Positions 1-11,670 of a stretch of DNA of 64,000 bases are shown here, one piece after another. The stretch's first letter is position 1; each line of letters opens with the position of its first letter. A program made the translations under genes and the position numbers. Below the pieces are notes generated by a model. It was not told the origin of the DNA and searched no databases. It saw only the letters and a program-made list of their open reading frames with translations. This DNA comes from Diphasiastrum complanatum (Eukaryota; Streptophyta; Lycopodiopsida; Lycopodiales; Lycopodiaceae): NCBI GenBank assembly GCA_029204225.1, contig CM055113.1:2130081-2194080 (forward strand), read 5' to 3'.

Positions 1-244
1 TCTCAGCATCAGGAGCCAGAGCATCTATAGTGACATGTATAGAATCACTCACAGGATTATCTGCAACCTTTATTGGTATATTCTCATCAAGTAATGTATT
101 AGCTTGGTCGACAAAGACACATGCAAAGACGTGCTCACATCCGAGTACTCGTTAGCTCCATCACCAAGCTTAGAGTCTGGCTCCACAGTCTTGCACTTGG
201 TCCTTGATTTAGAGCAGGTAGGCAGCTTCCTCTTAGCCATAGTC
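1..244 (-). pseudogene. unrecognised broken ORF fragment at window edge
   Basis: Read on the minus strand, an ATG at 240 opens a lysine- and serine-rich frame of about 56 codons that stops near position 70. A second frame, starting about where the first becomes implausible, stays open to the window edge and reads acidic and hydrophilic (for example VDQANTLLDENIPIKVAD). This suggests one coding sequence broken by a frameshift. No family is recognised. It ends directly at the terminus of the copia A LTR, so that LTR may have inserted beside or into it. Confidence 0.3.
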
Positions 245-1161
245 TATAGGAAAAATAGTAATTATTCTTCCACAGAGAACACGATGCAAGTTTGAATAAA
301 TCAAACTAATATCAGTGTCTTCAATCACAATTTTATTTGATCTATGTACTAAATAAACAGTATTAGTTTCGATTGAATATGCGTGCAGAAATTATATGCA
401 AAAGTAAGAGACAACTTAAGACTAGACAATAAGAAACTATTGATCAAAAAATGAATTTTTATAACTGTGAATCTGATTCATCAATATACATCTCTTGTTG
501 TCTTATCTTGTTGTTGTCTCTCTGATTGAGTGAGTGTGTTACAACAAGTAGTGCACGTGTATTTATATTGTTACAGGACAGGTCTTTTGGCCTTTTATTT
601 ACAGTTCTTTTGGCCTTTTAGTATTGTAACAGTAGATATCTAACCGTTTATTATGGTTGATATTCAAATAGACGCTCTGTTTCCAGGCTCGAATAAAATC
701 TGTTAGCGAATAATTCGTGACAGTTCATCTCTTCATCTTAGTTTCGTGTTTCGCAAATTGTTCGTGACCAATGACAATTATTGAGTTTGAAGAAGAAATC
801 TAGAATATTTCGCGAACTGTTCGAGATAGTTTCGCGATAGGTGAGCTTGAAGAATAGTCCAAAAGATTTCACGAATTGTTCGTGACCTGAGGCTTGAACA
901 AGAAACAAAATATTTCGCGACAAGATTTTGTTCGCAAATCTTTCAAGCTTCAACAAGAAAGCCACAAGCTTTTACAAGAAACTGTTTCACAAATCTTTCG
1001 AGTTAACTGCAAGACAACTTCCTCGAATCCTTCGCGAATCTTTTCAAGTTGGTCATGCATAGAAATGTTTCAAGTTCACGTTCGTTTCTTTCTCATCCTT
1101 TGTCAAGTAAACTGCGTTCTCTGTTAGTAGAATCAAGATATGTCTGATCAGTTGTTCTACA
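245..1161 (-). repeat. copia A LTR, copy 1 (3' LTR of minus-strand element)
   Basis: This segment lies just past the copia A RNase H end and a purine-rich stretch (AAAGGGAG read on minus), the expected place for a 3' LTR. Copy 2 at 59184-60055 shows clean termini TGTAGAA and TTCTACA. Here the left end has decayed to TATAGGA while the right end keeps TTCTACA at 1155-1161. The LTR is full of TTCGCGAA, TTCACGAA and TTCGTGA words between about 690 and 1040. TTCNNGAA is the core of a plant heat-shock element; perfect copies lie at 809-816, 868-875 and 1031-1038. Confidence 0.75.
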
Positions 1162-2040
1162 ACTCCCTTTCAAAGTGGCACTTGGATTAACCCCAATTTT
1201 CTTTGCTGCTTCTCGAACAAAGTTTTACTTAGTGGCTTTGTAAAGATATCAGCTGTCATTTCCTCTGTGGGTATGATGACAGTCTTCAGTATCTTCTTCT
1301 CGACTAAGTCCCAAATCATATAATACTTGATAGCTATGTGCTTCGTTTTCGAGTGAAATACAGAATCTTTTGTAAGATAGATTGCTTAAGTGTTATCCAT
1401 TAACAAGACATAAGGTTTAGAGCTAGATTTATCAAATCCTTCCAATATATATTTAATCCAGATCAGTTTGTTTGCCATCTTGGCTGCCGCTACATATTCC
1501 GCTTCACAGGAAGATTGGGCTACTGATGTGTGCTTCTTGCTAATCCAGAGTATGGATGCGCCAGATGATAGAGTACAACCTCCTGAAATACTTTTGCTAT
1601 CATCCTTCATGGATGCCCAGCTTGCGTCATTGTAAGATTCAATGTGAAATCCAGCTTCCTTTGAATAACACAGTCCATAAGTCTTTCGTTTCCTAGAGAT
1701 ATTGTAGTACTCTCTTTGTTATCTTCCAATGCAATGATCCTGGGTTCTGATTATATTGGCTCAGCCTGTATATTGCAAACGCTATATCAGGTTTGGTGTT
1801 GTCTGCTAGATATAACAATGATCCAATCAGCCTACGATAGGGTGTTTTGGCCATTCGTTCTCTTCCTCGAGAGTCTGCGGACAATCTGCCTTGCTCAGTA
1901 TTGTTACAAGTATCATGGGAATATGCACAACTTTGCATTCGAGCATGTTGAAATCTTCAATGATCTTTTAAGTGTACCTTTGTTGGTGAAGATACAACTT
2001 ACCACCTTCAAAGTCTCTCACGATCTACAAGCTTAGATAG
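1162..2040 (-). pseudogene. copia A reverse transcriptase end and RNase H, copy 1
   Basis: Minus-strand translation gives the last third of a Ty1/copia polyprotein. The RT thumb region (KTPYRRLIGSLLYLADNT) is followed by the copia RNase H with its DASWA, GGCTLSSGA, SSCEAEYVAAAK and LLMDNT blocks, and then the terminal TADIFTKPLSKTLFEKQR block ending at a stop near 1170. There is an internal stop and a frame change near 1690, and another stop at 1386. The pol fragment starts abruptly at about 2040, where sequence switches to plus-strand copia B gag. Copy 2 (60056-60906) has the same arrangement but a long open frame. Confidence 0.9.
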
Positions 2041-5000
2041 ATTTTAGCTTTCAGGATCGAATTCAAGCTCTTCATCATTCCAACCAATGTAGAAATTTTT
2101 CTACAGATATTGTAAGAGGACCGGCCACGAAATCAAGGACTGTCGAACTTTGAAATACAACAATGAAAAGAATAAACAGTTCCAACAACAAGCACACAGT
2201 GCTACAACTAGTCATCAAATTAGCAACAAGAGGAAGATGAAGCAACTTTCATGACCAAAGTCGGAGGACAACAAAATATAGATTTCTGGTGTTTAGATTC
2301 CAGAAGAGTAACTTAGCACATGACTCACCATCGTGACTGGTTCAAAGACTATAGTCATCCACCCATTCTCAAGTTGTGCAACTTGGAGACAACTCATCAC
2401 ATTCAATAGAAGGCGAAGGAATAGTCAAAGTTGAATTCAAAAGAGGTGAAGTCAAATTGTTGTCCAACGTTCTCCACGTTCCAAATCTGACCAAGAATAT
2501 GCTCTTTGTTAGTACAACTACCAATTCAGGTCGAAGGGTCGAATTCAATACAGAAGGCTGCACAATTCTTGACAAATCTCGGAAGGTTCTAGCCTACGGA
2601 AGAAGAAGCGGCTATCTTTACAAAATCAGCCATTGCTACTCTTCTAACAGTCAAGCTCTTCACACAGCCACTTTTGAATCAACTGATATGTTGTGGCATT
2701 TCATACTTGGCCATCTTAAATTCAACAGTATTCAAAAATGTCAACTCAGAGTCTAGTACAAGATCTACCATCTGTCAGCAAGCTGTATTATCAGCAAGCA
2801 TGCTAGAAGTCCTTTCATTTCAAACTCAATTCATACATCCAACGGCTTGCTGGACCTTGTACACAACAGCGACATTTGTGGCTTGTCGATGCAGACTGCT
2901 TCCACAGGAGGAGCTCTCTATTTTCTAATCTTCATCGATGACTTCTCTCGAAATATTGCTACCTACTTTATGAAGAACAAATTCGAAGCATTCAAGTTCT
3001 TCAAGCAGTTCAAGGCATCTACAAAAAATCAGACCCAGAGGCAGATCAAGGCTCTATGCACAGATGGAGGGAGAGAGTACATCTCCACAGAATTCAAGGA
3101 GTTCTGCAAGGCCAGTGGAATACATCGACAATATACAACCAACTACTCACCTCATTCCAATGGTGTAGCTGAACGGAAGAATCGGACACTCATCGAAAGT
3201 GCCAAGAGCATGTTGGCCCATGCCTCTCTTCCAAAGAAATTCTGGATAGAAGCTTTTACTATAGCTGCCTATTTACATAATCGATCCATTACCAAAGCCC
3301 TGAATGACAGGACACCTTATGAGGTCTGGACAAGATCAAAACCATCACTCAAATATATTCGAGTGTTTGGATGCATCGCTTTCGTTCAGATCCTTGAAGA
3401 TCTAAGAAGAAAGCTAGATGACAAAAGCAGAAAAATGATTTTCATCGATTATTATCCATACCACAAGGCACACAAGGTCTACAATTTGGATACCGAGAAG
3501 GCATTTACCAGTAGAATTGCCATTTTTGTGGAAGACCAGTTCGTTGACCACAAGGGAAAAGTTGCTAACAAATCCGACCCAAGGATCGAGCAACCAAATA
3601 ATTCCGATCCAGGGATTCCAGAAGGTCAAATAGGTCCAGACAGCCTCCATCCAGATATATGGATGATCCAGCCTATTACTTTGTGTAGAAACCAACCACC
3701 ATTTATGAGGCTATGTCTACTCCTGATGCTAACCAGTGGAAAGCAGCGATGGACACCGAGTTTGTTTCTCTAATAGAGAATCAAACATGGACAGTCACAG
3801 AGTGTCAAAGGAACAAATCCCAATTCTATGCAAATGCATATTCAAGACGAAGTACGACACTGAAGGAAGGCTAAATCATTACAAGGCTAGGCTAGTCGCC
3901 AAAGACTTTTCCTAGATTCCAGATTCGGATTATTCAGAAACCTTCAACCCAGTTGTCAAACATGCTTCGATCCGCCTACTCCTCTCCTTTGTAGCCGTAG
4001 CAGATCTTGAAGTCCACCAGAGGGATGTCTAGACTGCTTTCCTCAATGGAACCATCAAAGAGGAAATCTATATGATGAAGCCAGAGGGATACGAACTCGA
4101 CACATTTTTTATAGAGAATGGTTTTATTCCAAACTCGACAGGCTCGAATGTCTACTTCAAGTCTATATCAGATTACTTCATCATCATCACTCTCTATGTA
4201 GATGATACACTCTTATTCAGTAATAATCAGAATCTGAGGAAGGATACAAAATGCATGCTGGCCCAGAAATACAAGGTGACCCACTATTGTCTCGGAATCT
4301 TAATCCAAATCCAAGGAGATCGACCCAGTAGACTGATTTATATCAATCAGCAACGATATCTCAACAATGTGCTGGAAAAGTATGGAATGGCCAACTGCAG
4401 ACCAAGTCACTTTCCACTCGACCCTGGACTAAAGTTATCAAAGGAACAGTCTCCTCAAACTGAGACAGAAAAAAGAGGAATTGAAGTGTTACCCATTTTA
4501 ATCCATCATCGGCTCACTGATGTACGCAATGATCTCTACGCGGCCAAACCTTGCATATTCAATCAGTACACTGAGCCAGTTCCTATCAAATCCATGCTTA
4601 ACTCATTGGAAAGCACTAACAAAGGTCATGAAGTACATCCAAGCAACGAAAACTCTCAACATCTTCTACGGAGGCAGCCAAACTACCAACATCCTTGAAG
4701 CCTACACAGATGCAGATTGGGTAGGAGAGGTCGATACCAGAAAATCGACGTCGGGATTTGTATTTTTATACAACCAAGGCCCAATCTCATGGAACAGCTG
4801 GAAGCAGTCTCAGTTGCATTGTTATCAACGGAATCCAAATACATAGATGCTACAAATGCAACTAAGGAGGCGATCTGGCTAAGGCAACTGCTTGCAGACA
4901 TCAACCTTGCACAAACACTTCCTACAATAATCTATTGTGACAATCAAAGCACAATAGTGTTGTCTCTCAATCCAAGATTTCACTTTTGAAGCAAACATAT

Positions 5001-5185
5001 CGAAATCAGGTATCATTACCTTGGATAGAAAGTGCATAGCAAGGAAATAGCATTGGGTTTCTGCAGAACAAAGTATATGGCTACAGATTACTTCACAAAA
5101 GCTCTATCATAAGAGCAACATCTCAGATTTAACAATATGATAAATCTGGAGATCAAAGTTCTTCAAGATGCACATTAAGGGGGAG
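2041..5185 (+). pseudogene. copia B gag-pol polyprotein, 5'-truncated, copy 1
   Basis: A Ty1/copia polyprotein lacks its 5' LTR and most of gag. In order: a CCHC zinc knuckle near 2105 whose first Cys is Tyr; a protease region near 2290 where the expected DSGAT reads DSRRV; the gag-pre-integrase region; integrase 2847-3690 with its acidic triad still visible (NSDICG, CTDGGREY, NGVAERKN); RT with an intact YVDD at 4195-4206; and RNase H 4520-5000 with DADW and STESKYIDA blocks. Stops and frame changes occur near 2300, 3780-3900, 4030 and 4840, so no full polyprotein can be made. It closes with a polypurine tract. The protease defect is shared with copy 2. Confidence 0.95.
5177..5185 (+). promoter_or_regulatory. 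copia B polypurine tract
   Basis: AAGGGGGAG directly precedes the TGTTAG start of the 3' LTR. Such a tract resists RNase H and primes plus-strand DNA synthesis in LTR retrotransposons. Confidence 0.75.
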
Positions 5186-5854
5186 TGTTAGATTTCTTAT
5201 GCTCATCCTTAAACAAATCATTGAGATAATGAGCATCCTGAAAACAGCCGAAGGTCGACTACATGTTTCGAACCTTCACATTTTTACCTTTGGGATTTTT
5301 TAGTGACTTAACCAATTTAGGCACCTTCGCCTTTTTCGTATTTTTCTCACCTTCGCGAAAAAGACGACACCTTGACCAAAGTCCAGTTTAGACATGTCCT
5401 AAATAATTGAAAGGTACCTTCGAGTTTTTTGAGTTTTTTGGGTTTTCACAGCAATGGCAGACGGACGTCGCCAACTTATTATCAACCTAAAAACAGCTAG
5501 ACAGCTAAAATATCCAAAGGGCGGTTACCAACTTTGTACATATACAAAGACTAGCGTAAATAGCATTCAATGTTTGTAAGATATTTTTGAAGACACTTGT
5601 AAATATATACTAGCTGAATCAAGCTACTTAAGTGTCAATAAAAGTGTTAAGTTTAATCATTTTCAAAGTTCTTTTGTAGCCAGCGTTATCATGCTCAGGA
5701 AGCTGAAGTTATTACTTCAAGCCATTGTACTCACTGTTGATATTAATCAGAGTGCGATTCTTGTCTCACTACTATATTGTTCATTTGTGCAATTTTGTAT
5801 GAATCATTCTTCTTAAATATTTGTGTTGTTAGTTGTTGTGTTTCTGATCCTACA
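5186..5854 (+). repeat. copia B 3' LTR
   Basis: The 669-bp segment starts TGTTAG right after the polypurine tract and ends CCTACA, imperfectly inverted termini of the usual TG...CA form. The U3 part holds GAACCTTC (5270-5277) and TTCGCGAA (5352-5359), both heat-shock-element-like. AATAAA near 5637 is a possible poly(A) signal. The last 200 bp resemble the LTR end at 28790-29008, which is followed by a copia B gag/protease fragment, so the two belong to one family. Confidence 0.75.
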
Positions 5855-6235
5855 CGCCCACGCTCAAAGCTTTGAGCTTCTGCTGTTTGTCATCCCCACG
5901 GTTCACGACATGTGAGTTATAAAATTATTACTCGCCATCAGAGACATTACTTGCCCTACAGTCTATTACTCGCCAGACCCATTTTTGAAACTTTTCCCTT
6001 GCCATTTTTACTCACCATCATAGTTGAGTAATCAGCAAGCTCAAAGGCATCTTCCTGGTGATCGGCAAGTTATAAAATTATTACTTGTGCTTAGAGCTAT
6101 TACTTTCCATTTGGAATTTTCCCACCATTTTTTATAATTTTTGTCTTTTTTATTATTTGCTAGTCATAACTTGCCATCAGAGTTTTTTCATTTTTGTTCA
6201 CTATCTTTACTCGCCATCAGAGCTGAGGCCTACAC
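5855..6235 (+). repeat. imperfect array of TTACTCGCCATCAGAG-type words
   Basis: No gene is visible. The word TTACTCGCCATCAGAG and decayed versions (ACTTGCCCTAC, TACTCGCCAGACC, TACTCACCATCATAG, AACTTGCCATCAGAG) recur about seven times between 5927 and 6225 at irregular spacing. The array looks like an old short-period tandem repeat or the leader of a lost element. Confidence 0.45.
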
Positions 6236-7872
6236 ACATACTGATCTATCTTATGAGAGCTCGACGAGTTCTCTTCCACGGACTTGGGCCGTCGGAAGGC
6301 CCGGCTGGCAAATATGGTGCGCAAGCCTCTTGATGAGGAGGCTTGTCCTTCCTCGTGGCTATGGCTGGGACCTGTGTCTTGACAATGGTCCCGCATCTCA
6401 GCACTTGTATCAGAAAGTCCTTGGTCTTGTCCGTCTGACCCCTGATCCTGAATTATCACCCCTGCTGCTTGGTGGTCTTGGTCTTGGCTCGTACTTGTCT
6501 ATGCAGCATAAAAAACAGGTGGCGTTGGAATCACCACTGGAGTTGGTTGGGTCTTCTTCTCCATGAATTGTTGAAAAGCCTTGAGTGCTTGTTTGGTCTG
6601 AGCGAGCTCGTGAGTTGCGCTTGTCCGGTATTTGTCGAACTCTGCCTGGTAGCTGTTCAAAGTTTGGCTATACATCTGCACCAAACGCCTCAAGAGATTC
6701 ATCTCTTCTTGAGAGAGCGGCCTTGAGTCTGGTGGGGGTTGAGATAACTAGGCGAGTTTTATGCTTTGTAGGGCTTGCACCTCTGCCCCCAGGCACGTAT
6801 TCTCTGTGTCATAGATTTGTAATTGCGTCTGGAGGGGAGCAAGCCGTTGGGACGCTTCAGATTGAAGCTCTCACACTTTGTGGAGGCATCTGTCAGTGCT
6901 TTGGAGAGGCTCTAGATATACTGGTCTAGGCCATCCTCCTTTTGCTATAGCTTGGCGATCTTCCAGTGCCCATCTTGTCCATGTTGTTGAGCTATAAAGA
7001 GCTCTTGTTGTAGCTTAGTAATTTCTACTCACAATTGGGTGTTGTTTTATCATCAAGTGGAGTATCCGATTGTCCAATGAGACCCTGGCTGCTACCACGT
7101 CTTGGATGTATATTCCCAAGGCTTGGTACGTTGTCATTAAATCCGTTGGAGCAGCTGATACATTGGCACTGACAGGGGCCCCGACGATCGGTATAGTGTC
7201 GTCGTCATTGTCTTCGATTAGGTTCTCTGGGGACGTTCTGTCATCTGGGATGGTGGGATCTGTCCGATCTGGTGATGGAATAAGAATTGTTTGCACAAAT
7301 GTGTCATCAGGCAACGGTTGGTTGCCCAGGGTGGTGTGGAGTACGGAAGCCGAAGATGGGGCGGAAGTGGTCTGGCATGGTGGTGAAAAGTTGATGACTT
7401 GCATCCACGCCAAGGTGTCTAGAGACAGTTGTGACTTAGAGGGGTTGAACTGGAGAGGAACAACAGTGGGAACAGGATTAATGGAGGAAGCGATAGTGAT
7501 GGAAGGGGTTGTGGAAGATGGAACAGAGAGAGAAGTAGTATCGACGGAGGAGATGGGTATGGAAACAGAAGCAGCAGTTGTGGGTGGAATAGAATGAAGA
7601 GAAGCAGCAACAGAAACGGGAGGAGGGGGCTGTACAGAAGATGAAGTAATGGTGGTAGATGCTAGAGCTGTTATTGGTGTGGGGGTGGTGGTGTGATGTC
7701 TGGTGTTAGGTGGAGATGAGGAGGATGGGACAGCGCCATGTAAGTGAAAGATGGAGGATAGAAGGCTGGAACGGCGAAAACTGCGCACTTTTGTCTCGAG
7801 AAGTGCACAGGCAAAGTTACATAGCAGTGGACCTGCTACGATACGCTCATGGGTGTTGGGTTTGATGGAGAT
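6217..7872 (-). pseudogene. family X ORF, copy 1 (unrecognised; Ser/Thr/Pro-rich plus coiled coil)
   Basis: On the minus strand a frame opens near 7872 and runs as a 257-codon ORF (7788-7015). It starts with a block reading VAGPLLCNFACALLETKV, which matches VVGPLLSLLTVSHLENKI in copy 3 and VGPLLSSIATSYLDNKI in copy 2. A long Ser/Thr/Pro-rich stretch and an acidic segment (EDNDDDT) follow. Then, across frame changes, come a heptad-like region (6700-6500: TSATHELAQTKQALKAFQQF) and a Gln/Asp/Ser-rich tail with QDQG, like copy 2. The N-terminal domain seen in copies 2 and 3 is missing: the LTR element at 7942 lies where it should be. Function unknown; a retroelement accessory (env-like or gag-like) protein is the best guess. 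Confidence 0.55.
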
Positions 7873-7941
7873 TGTTAGTTCGTGGATGAGGAAGACATGC
7901 TAGTCATATGGCACAACCGTGGGGCCAGGGAATCCCAGGCC

Positions 7942-8431
7942 TGTTACAGCCATATTCCGCTAGAGACATGGAATAGTCCTAATATGGTAGACCAGCCCTC
8001 CAATGTTCCAGATTATTGGTCACGCCTAGACTTTATTCCACAGCGAGACATGTTGATGACTAATGACCATGAGAGGACCCAGACACTCTAATTGAGACAT
8101 ATGGAGTAGTGCATGTACGTGTAAGCGATATAGGCAGGAGGAATGCATGAAGAGCTATGAGCTATTTATAGTTGACCTGCATGGGGATTGCATGTGGTCA
8201 TGCACAGAATCCTACTCTCTATATATTGAGGTAGAGATTATTCCGTCGACAACTTTGGTCTAGGTTACTTGTAGAGCTCCTCTCCTCTTGCTATCACATG
8301 GCATGGCTTGGGGGCTAGATCCGGGAGGATTCTCCAGGAGGGATCTAGGATTGGTTGGGTGGTTTTGCTCCACAGTCTTTCTTGTGTTTTCCTATCCTCA
8401 TCTTAGGGGATTGTCCCTAGTGGTCATGACA
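7942..8431 (+). repeat. 5' LTR of the 7942-13347 element
   Basis: It begins TGTTACAGCC and ends CATGACA, and it aligns along its whole length with 12848-13347. The PBS follows directly. Confidence 0.9.
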
Positions 8432-8432
8432 T

Positions 8433-8444
8433 TGGTATCAGAGC
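8433..8444 (+). promoter_or_regulatory. primer-binding site, initiator Met tRNA type
   Basis: TGGTATCAGAGC is complementary to the 3' end of plant initiator methionine tRNA, the usual minus-strand primer of plant copia and many gypsy elements. It lies one base after the LTR terminus. Confidence 0.9.
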
Positions 8445-9629
8445 CCGGCTAAGATGCGATCTTGGATGGGATGGAAACAAGATCTACACCGAATTGGAAG
8501 TTGGAAGCACTTGGATTTACATCCTGGTTGGAGTGCTGATTTCTCAAGGGAATTTTGGAGTTGGAGTCACTAATTCCGGTTTGAAGCATGCTTGTCAAAT
8601 ATGGTGGTAGACTGCTCTTCTACATGTTTGATTTCATAAAGATGCTATGAATTAGTGTAACTTCATTGTCAAATTCCTGGAACCTTGAGAATGCTTTCAT
8701 TTGATGTAAAATAATCTGCTTTGGTAGATTTATTTGCTTGTTATGTTGCCTAAATATGTTAGAAGAGTTGAATAATTCACTTGAGTCCTTAATGTTTACG
8801 CAATTAGTTTCAGGTTAAGTTGCGGGACGTTTGTTGATAAATTGGTGTGAGGATCAATTTATCCCGAATTAATAGACTTACTGCAGCTGGGAGCTTGAAT
8901 TGATTGCATTTGTAAATTTAGATCTAATTCTCTAAAACTTAAAGAACATGCAAAGTTGTGAACAGAGATTGGATGTTGTTGAGTGATTGCTCTCTAATTT
9001 TTTGGCAAAAAAAAGACAAAATTGTAGAGGTTGGAGCACCCTGGTTTGTTAATTATTCCCTATTGAAACGATTATGATTGTTTAGAATAGTTGATTGCAT
9101 GAGCTGTTCCATGAGAAACATCTCCCTGCAATATGTAGTTGCATATGTGTTTGGGAATGAAACTTATGTGAATCGGTAACCTTGCCATCTGAAATTGTGA
9201 ACAATGGGTGAAGAGAGCCTGCTGTATAGCATTGGTGGCCATGAGTTAGTGGAATTCGGGTCATCATCAGTTCTGCACCCTGCTGTTGAACCGCCCGAGT
9301 GTTGATTTGCTTGGAAAGAGCAGCCAAGCTAAAACATGCTATAGACAGTTGTTTCATTCCTTGTATTTCAGATTGCAAACAAGGATCTGTCTTTAGTGGT
9401 GTTGGCTGTAGGCGACTGGGAGTAGATAGTCGTTGGCCGAATTGGAGAATTGGAGAGGTCGTTGTGGAATCAGTTTCCAAAAGTGCCGATTGAACCTCCT
9501 CATGATCCTTTATGTGTTATGGTGGTCCTTTATGGGTTATGGTGGAGTGGTGTAGGTTGTGGAAATCTTCTTTTGCAGCGACTGTAGCGATAGAGTTGTT
9601 TGGAGCAATTGATCCAGCCTCCTGTCCTG

Positions 9630-9660
<31 letters not shown>

Positions 9661-10930
9661 GTTGGAGGTCACGGCTGGGAAGCCTTCTGACGGCTGTGGA
9701 AACCAAAAGTCCTTTTAGGGTTTGAATGGGTGAGGGGTCTTAATTAACATGCATGAAGTTTTTTTATTTGACGTCTTTCTTTTCTCTTTTTCCTAAAAGT
9801 GAATGGGATGCATGGTCAGTGGAGGACCTGACCCTGTTGGTTGCATGCCTTAGTTAGTTCACTTAGTTGTTATGTCAATAACCATGTGTAGCATTGATTT
9901 CATAGTTTTGCAAATGTGGTTAGTGCATTTAAGTGAATGCATGGCTATTCAAAACGGTTTTATAGTTACATAGCCCTATTTTTCAAAACTGTTTTATAGT
10001 TATATAGCCCCGTTTTTTCTAAGGCCTTTGCAAAATTTTTGATGTAATCAAAGATTTGGTTAATTTTGGAAGGGGTTTTTTTGTAAATCTACATAAATTG
10101 ACATTTGAGAATTGAATTACCTATTCTCCTGACCTAAACCGAGAGAATCTTTGGAGAATAATTTTATTATCCTAACTACTATGTCTATGTGATTAGGATC
10201 GGCAATAAAATACCGTTCTTCATGGTAATTTTATCCAGGCTAGTGTCCTGTAAGTGAAAATTTCATTTTCTGGTATTGTGCTTTTTATCAGTTTTACTCT
10301 GGAATAGAAATATTCCCAGTTAATTGAGTTAAATGATATTTTTGATACTTCCTTTTGGACTCAGTGGTGCACCGATAGACTTATCTTAAAGGATTTTGAT
10401 CTTTATGATTGGGCAAATTAAAGCTTTCTAGATACTTGTTATAGTGAATATGGAATAAGGTCGTAATTTTTGAGAGGTAGCTCTATATTCGATTAAAAAA
10501 CAAGTGTATCGAATATCGTAAAGAGAAACCGGAACCAAATTTTATTGATTTTCCATTGATTCAGGCAACTTTAACAAAGTAATGTCAATGAACTGGTGTG
10601 GTCAAATGGAAAGTACCCTAGCATTTACTAGTGTCATAAAAATTTCCGGTGCCTTTGTTGATAATTTTTTTCGGGTAACAGAAAAATCTAAGGGAGGAAG
10701 AAAATGAGACACCTGAGTAGGTATATGTGATAGTGTTGTATAATTTGGATTGGTCAATAATCCCTGTATGAAAATTGCATAGCACCGGATTTTTTTGAAT
10801 TCATTAAGTTGAATTTATTTTGAATATCTATAGGACCATGAGTTGACCCTATTAAAAATTGTGACATGGAACGAGAGTGACATTTAGTTCACATTTGTAC
10901 TATAAAGAACCTCATTTCTAAGAGTTGTAA
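8445..10930 (+). other. decayed left interior of the LTR element; (CT)n at 9634-9660
   Basis: No protein family could be recognised here, although gag would be expected. Open frames near 9100-9490 on both strands overlap each other and carry no motif. A run of 13 CT units occupies 9634-9660. The remainder is AT-rich with many stops. Confidence 0.5.
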
Positions 10931-11122
10931 CTCTCAGATGGTAGGAATTCGAGAGTATAGTACCAACCAGATGGGTTGTTTTATGTGATGATAAAACCAT
11001 ATGCATACTCTTGTTAAATCACAATTTTATTAATGGATTATTATGATCCATTTGGAATAAATTTGGGGGTACTCCAGTATCTGATGGAATAGATATGCGC
11101 ATATCTGGTATAGGAAATCCAG

Positions 11123-11392
11123 ATGGAGTTTTTAAGATCTCTGGAATATCGGATAATGCAGTTAAAGATCTTCTTTGAAGGAATTGAATTCCTTGTACCA
11201 TATTGGATATCTATTGGTATATGCTTCAGCTATTTTGAATTTTTTTCCTTTTGGTTTTTGATGAATATGCCTAGGTCATTTCGATTGTATATAAACGAGG
11301 TTTCTCGTCCATACCTGGGTCAATGCCTAGTGGTATTCTTAGATGATATTGTCATCTACTGTGGAAACTTAAAGAAATGGAGAATTCAATAG
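11123..11392 (+). pseudogene. Ty3/gypsy reverse transcriptase remnant, copy 1
   Basis: The frame ends with a block resembling the gypsy RT palm: a phenylalanine-rich lead-in, LMNMPRSFRLYINEVSRPYL, then VVFLDDIVIY. These match the typical gypsy pattern of LTNAPATF, LMNEVFRPYL and VVYLDDILIY, with the catalytic FLDD intact near 11340. About 90 codons are readable, with stops on both sides. The segment 10931-11670 recurs at 63268-64000. Confidence 0.7.
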
Positions 11393-11670
11393 TTGGAGGT
11401 ATTTTTCTGGAAATGGTTGAAGATTGGATCCTATATTGGATATAGGATAATTAGATAATCTTTTTGATTTTCTGCTGAGCATATCTAAAAGCGAAGAACT
11501 TTCTTGGAGAGAAAATTGTTGGTATGGGACATCATTGATTTCAAACAGAAAATTCTTGTGTGAGAATATTTTGTAGACCAGTGGTTAGTATTTACATTAT
11601 TGGTAATACTAACAGTTGAAACCATTGGTTAATCTTGTTTAGGATATTTGGAGAGGTTATGAGATATAGA

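Noticed and set aside
3414-3695. 93-codon minus-strand frame, with a related one at 62353-62568
   Set aside because: Antisense of copia B integrase; the second copy exists because the element is duplicated.
7070-7597. 175-codon plus-strand open frame
   Set aside because: It is the antisense of the Ser/Thr/Pro-rich family X ORF; its Val/Gly/Glu-rich composition is what that reverse strand produces.
8433-8444. A tRNA gene at the TGGTATCAGAGC sites
   Set aside because: These are primer-binding sites following LTR ends; no cloverleaf arms are present.
9082-9480. 132-codon minus-strand frame inside the LTR element
   Set aside because: No recognisable family, opposite to the element's sense, and overlapped by a plus-strand frame; kept as unassigned interior.
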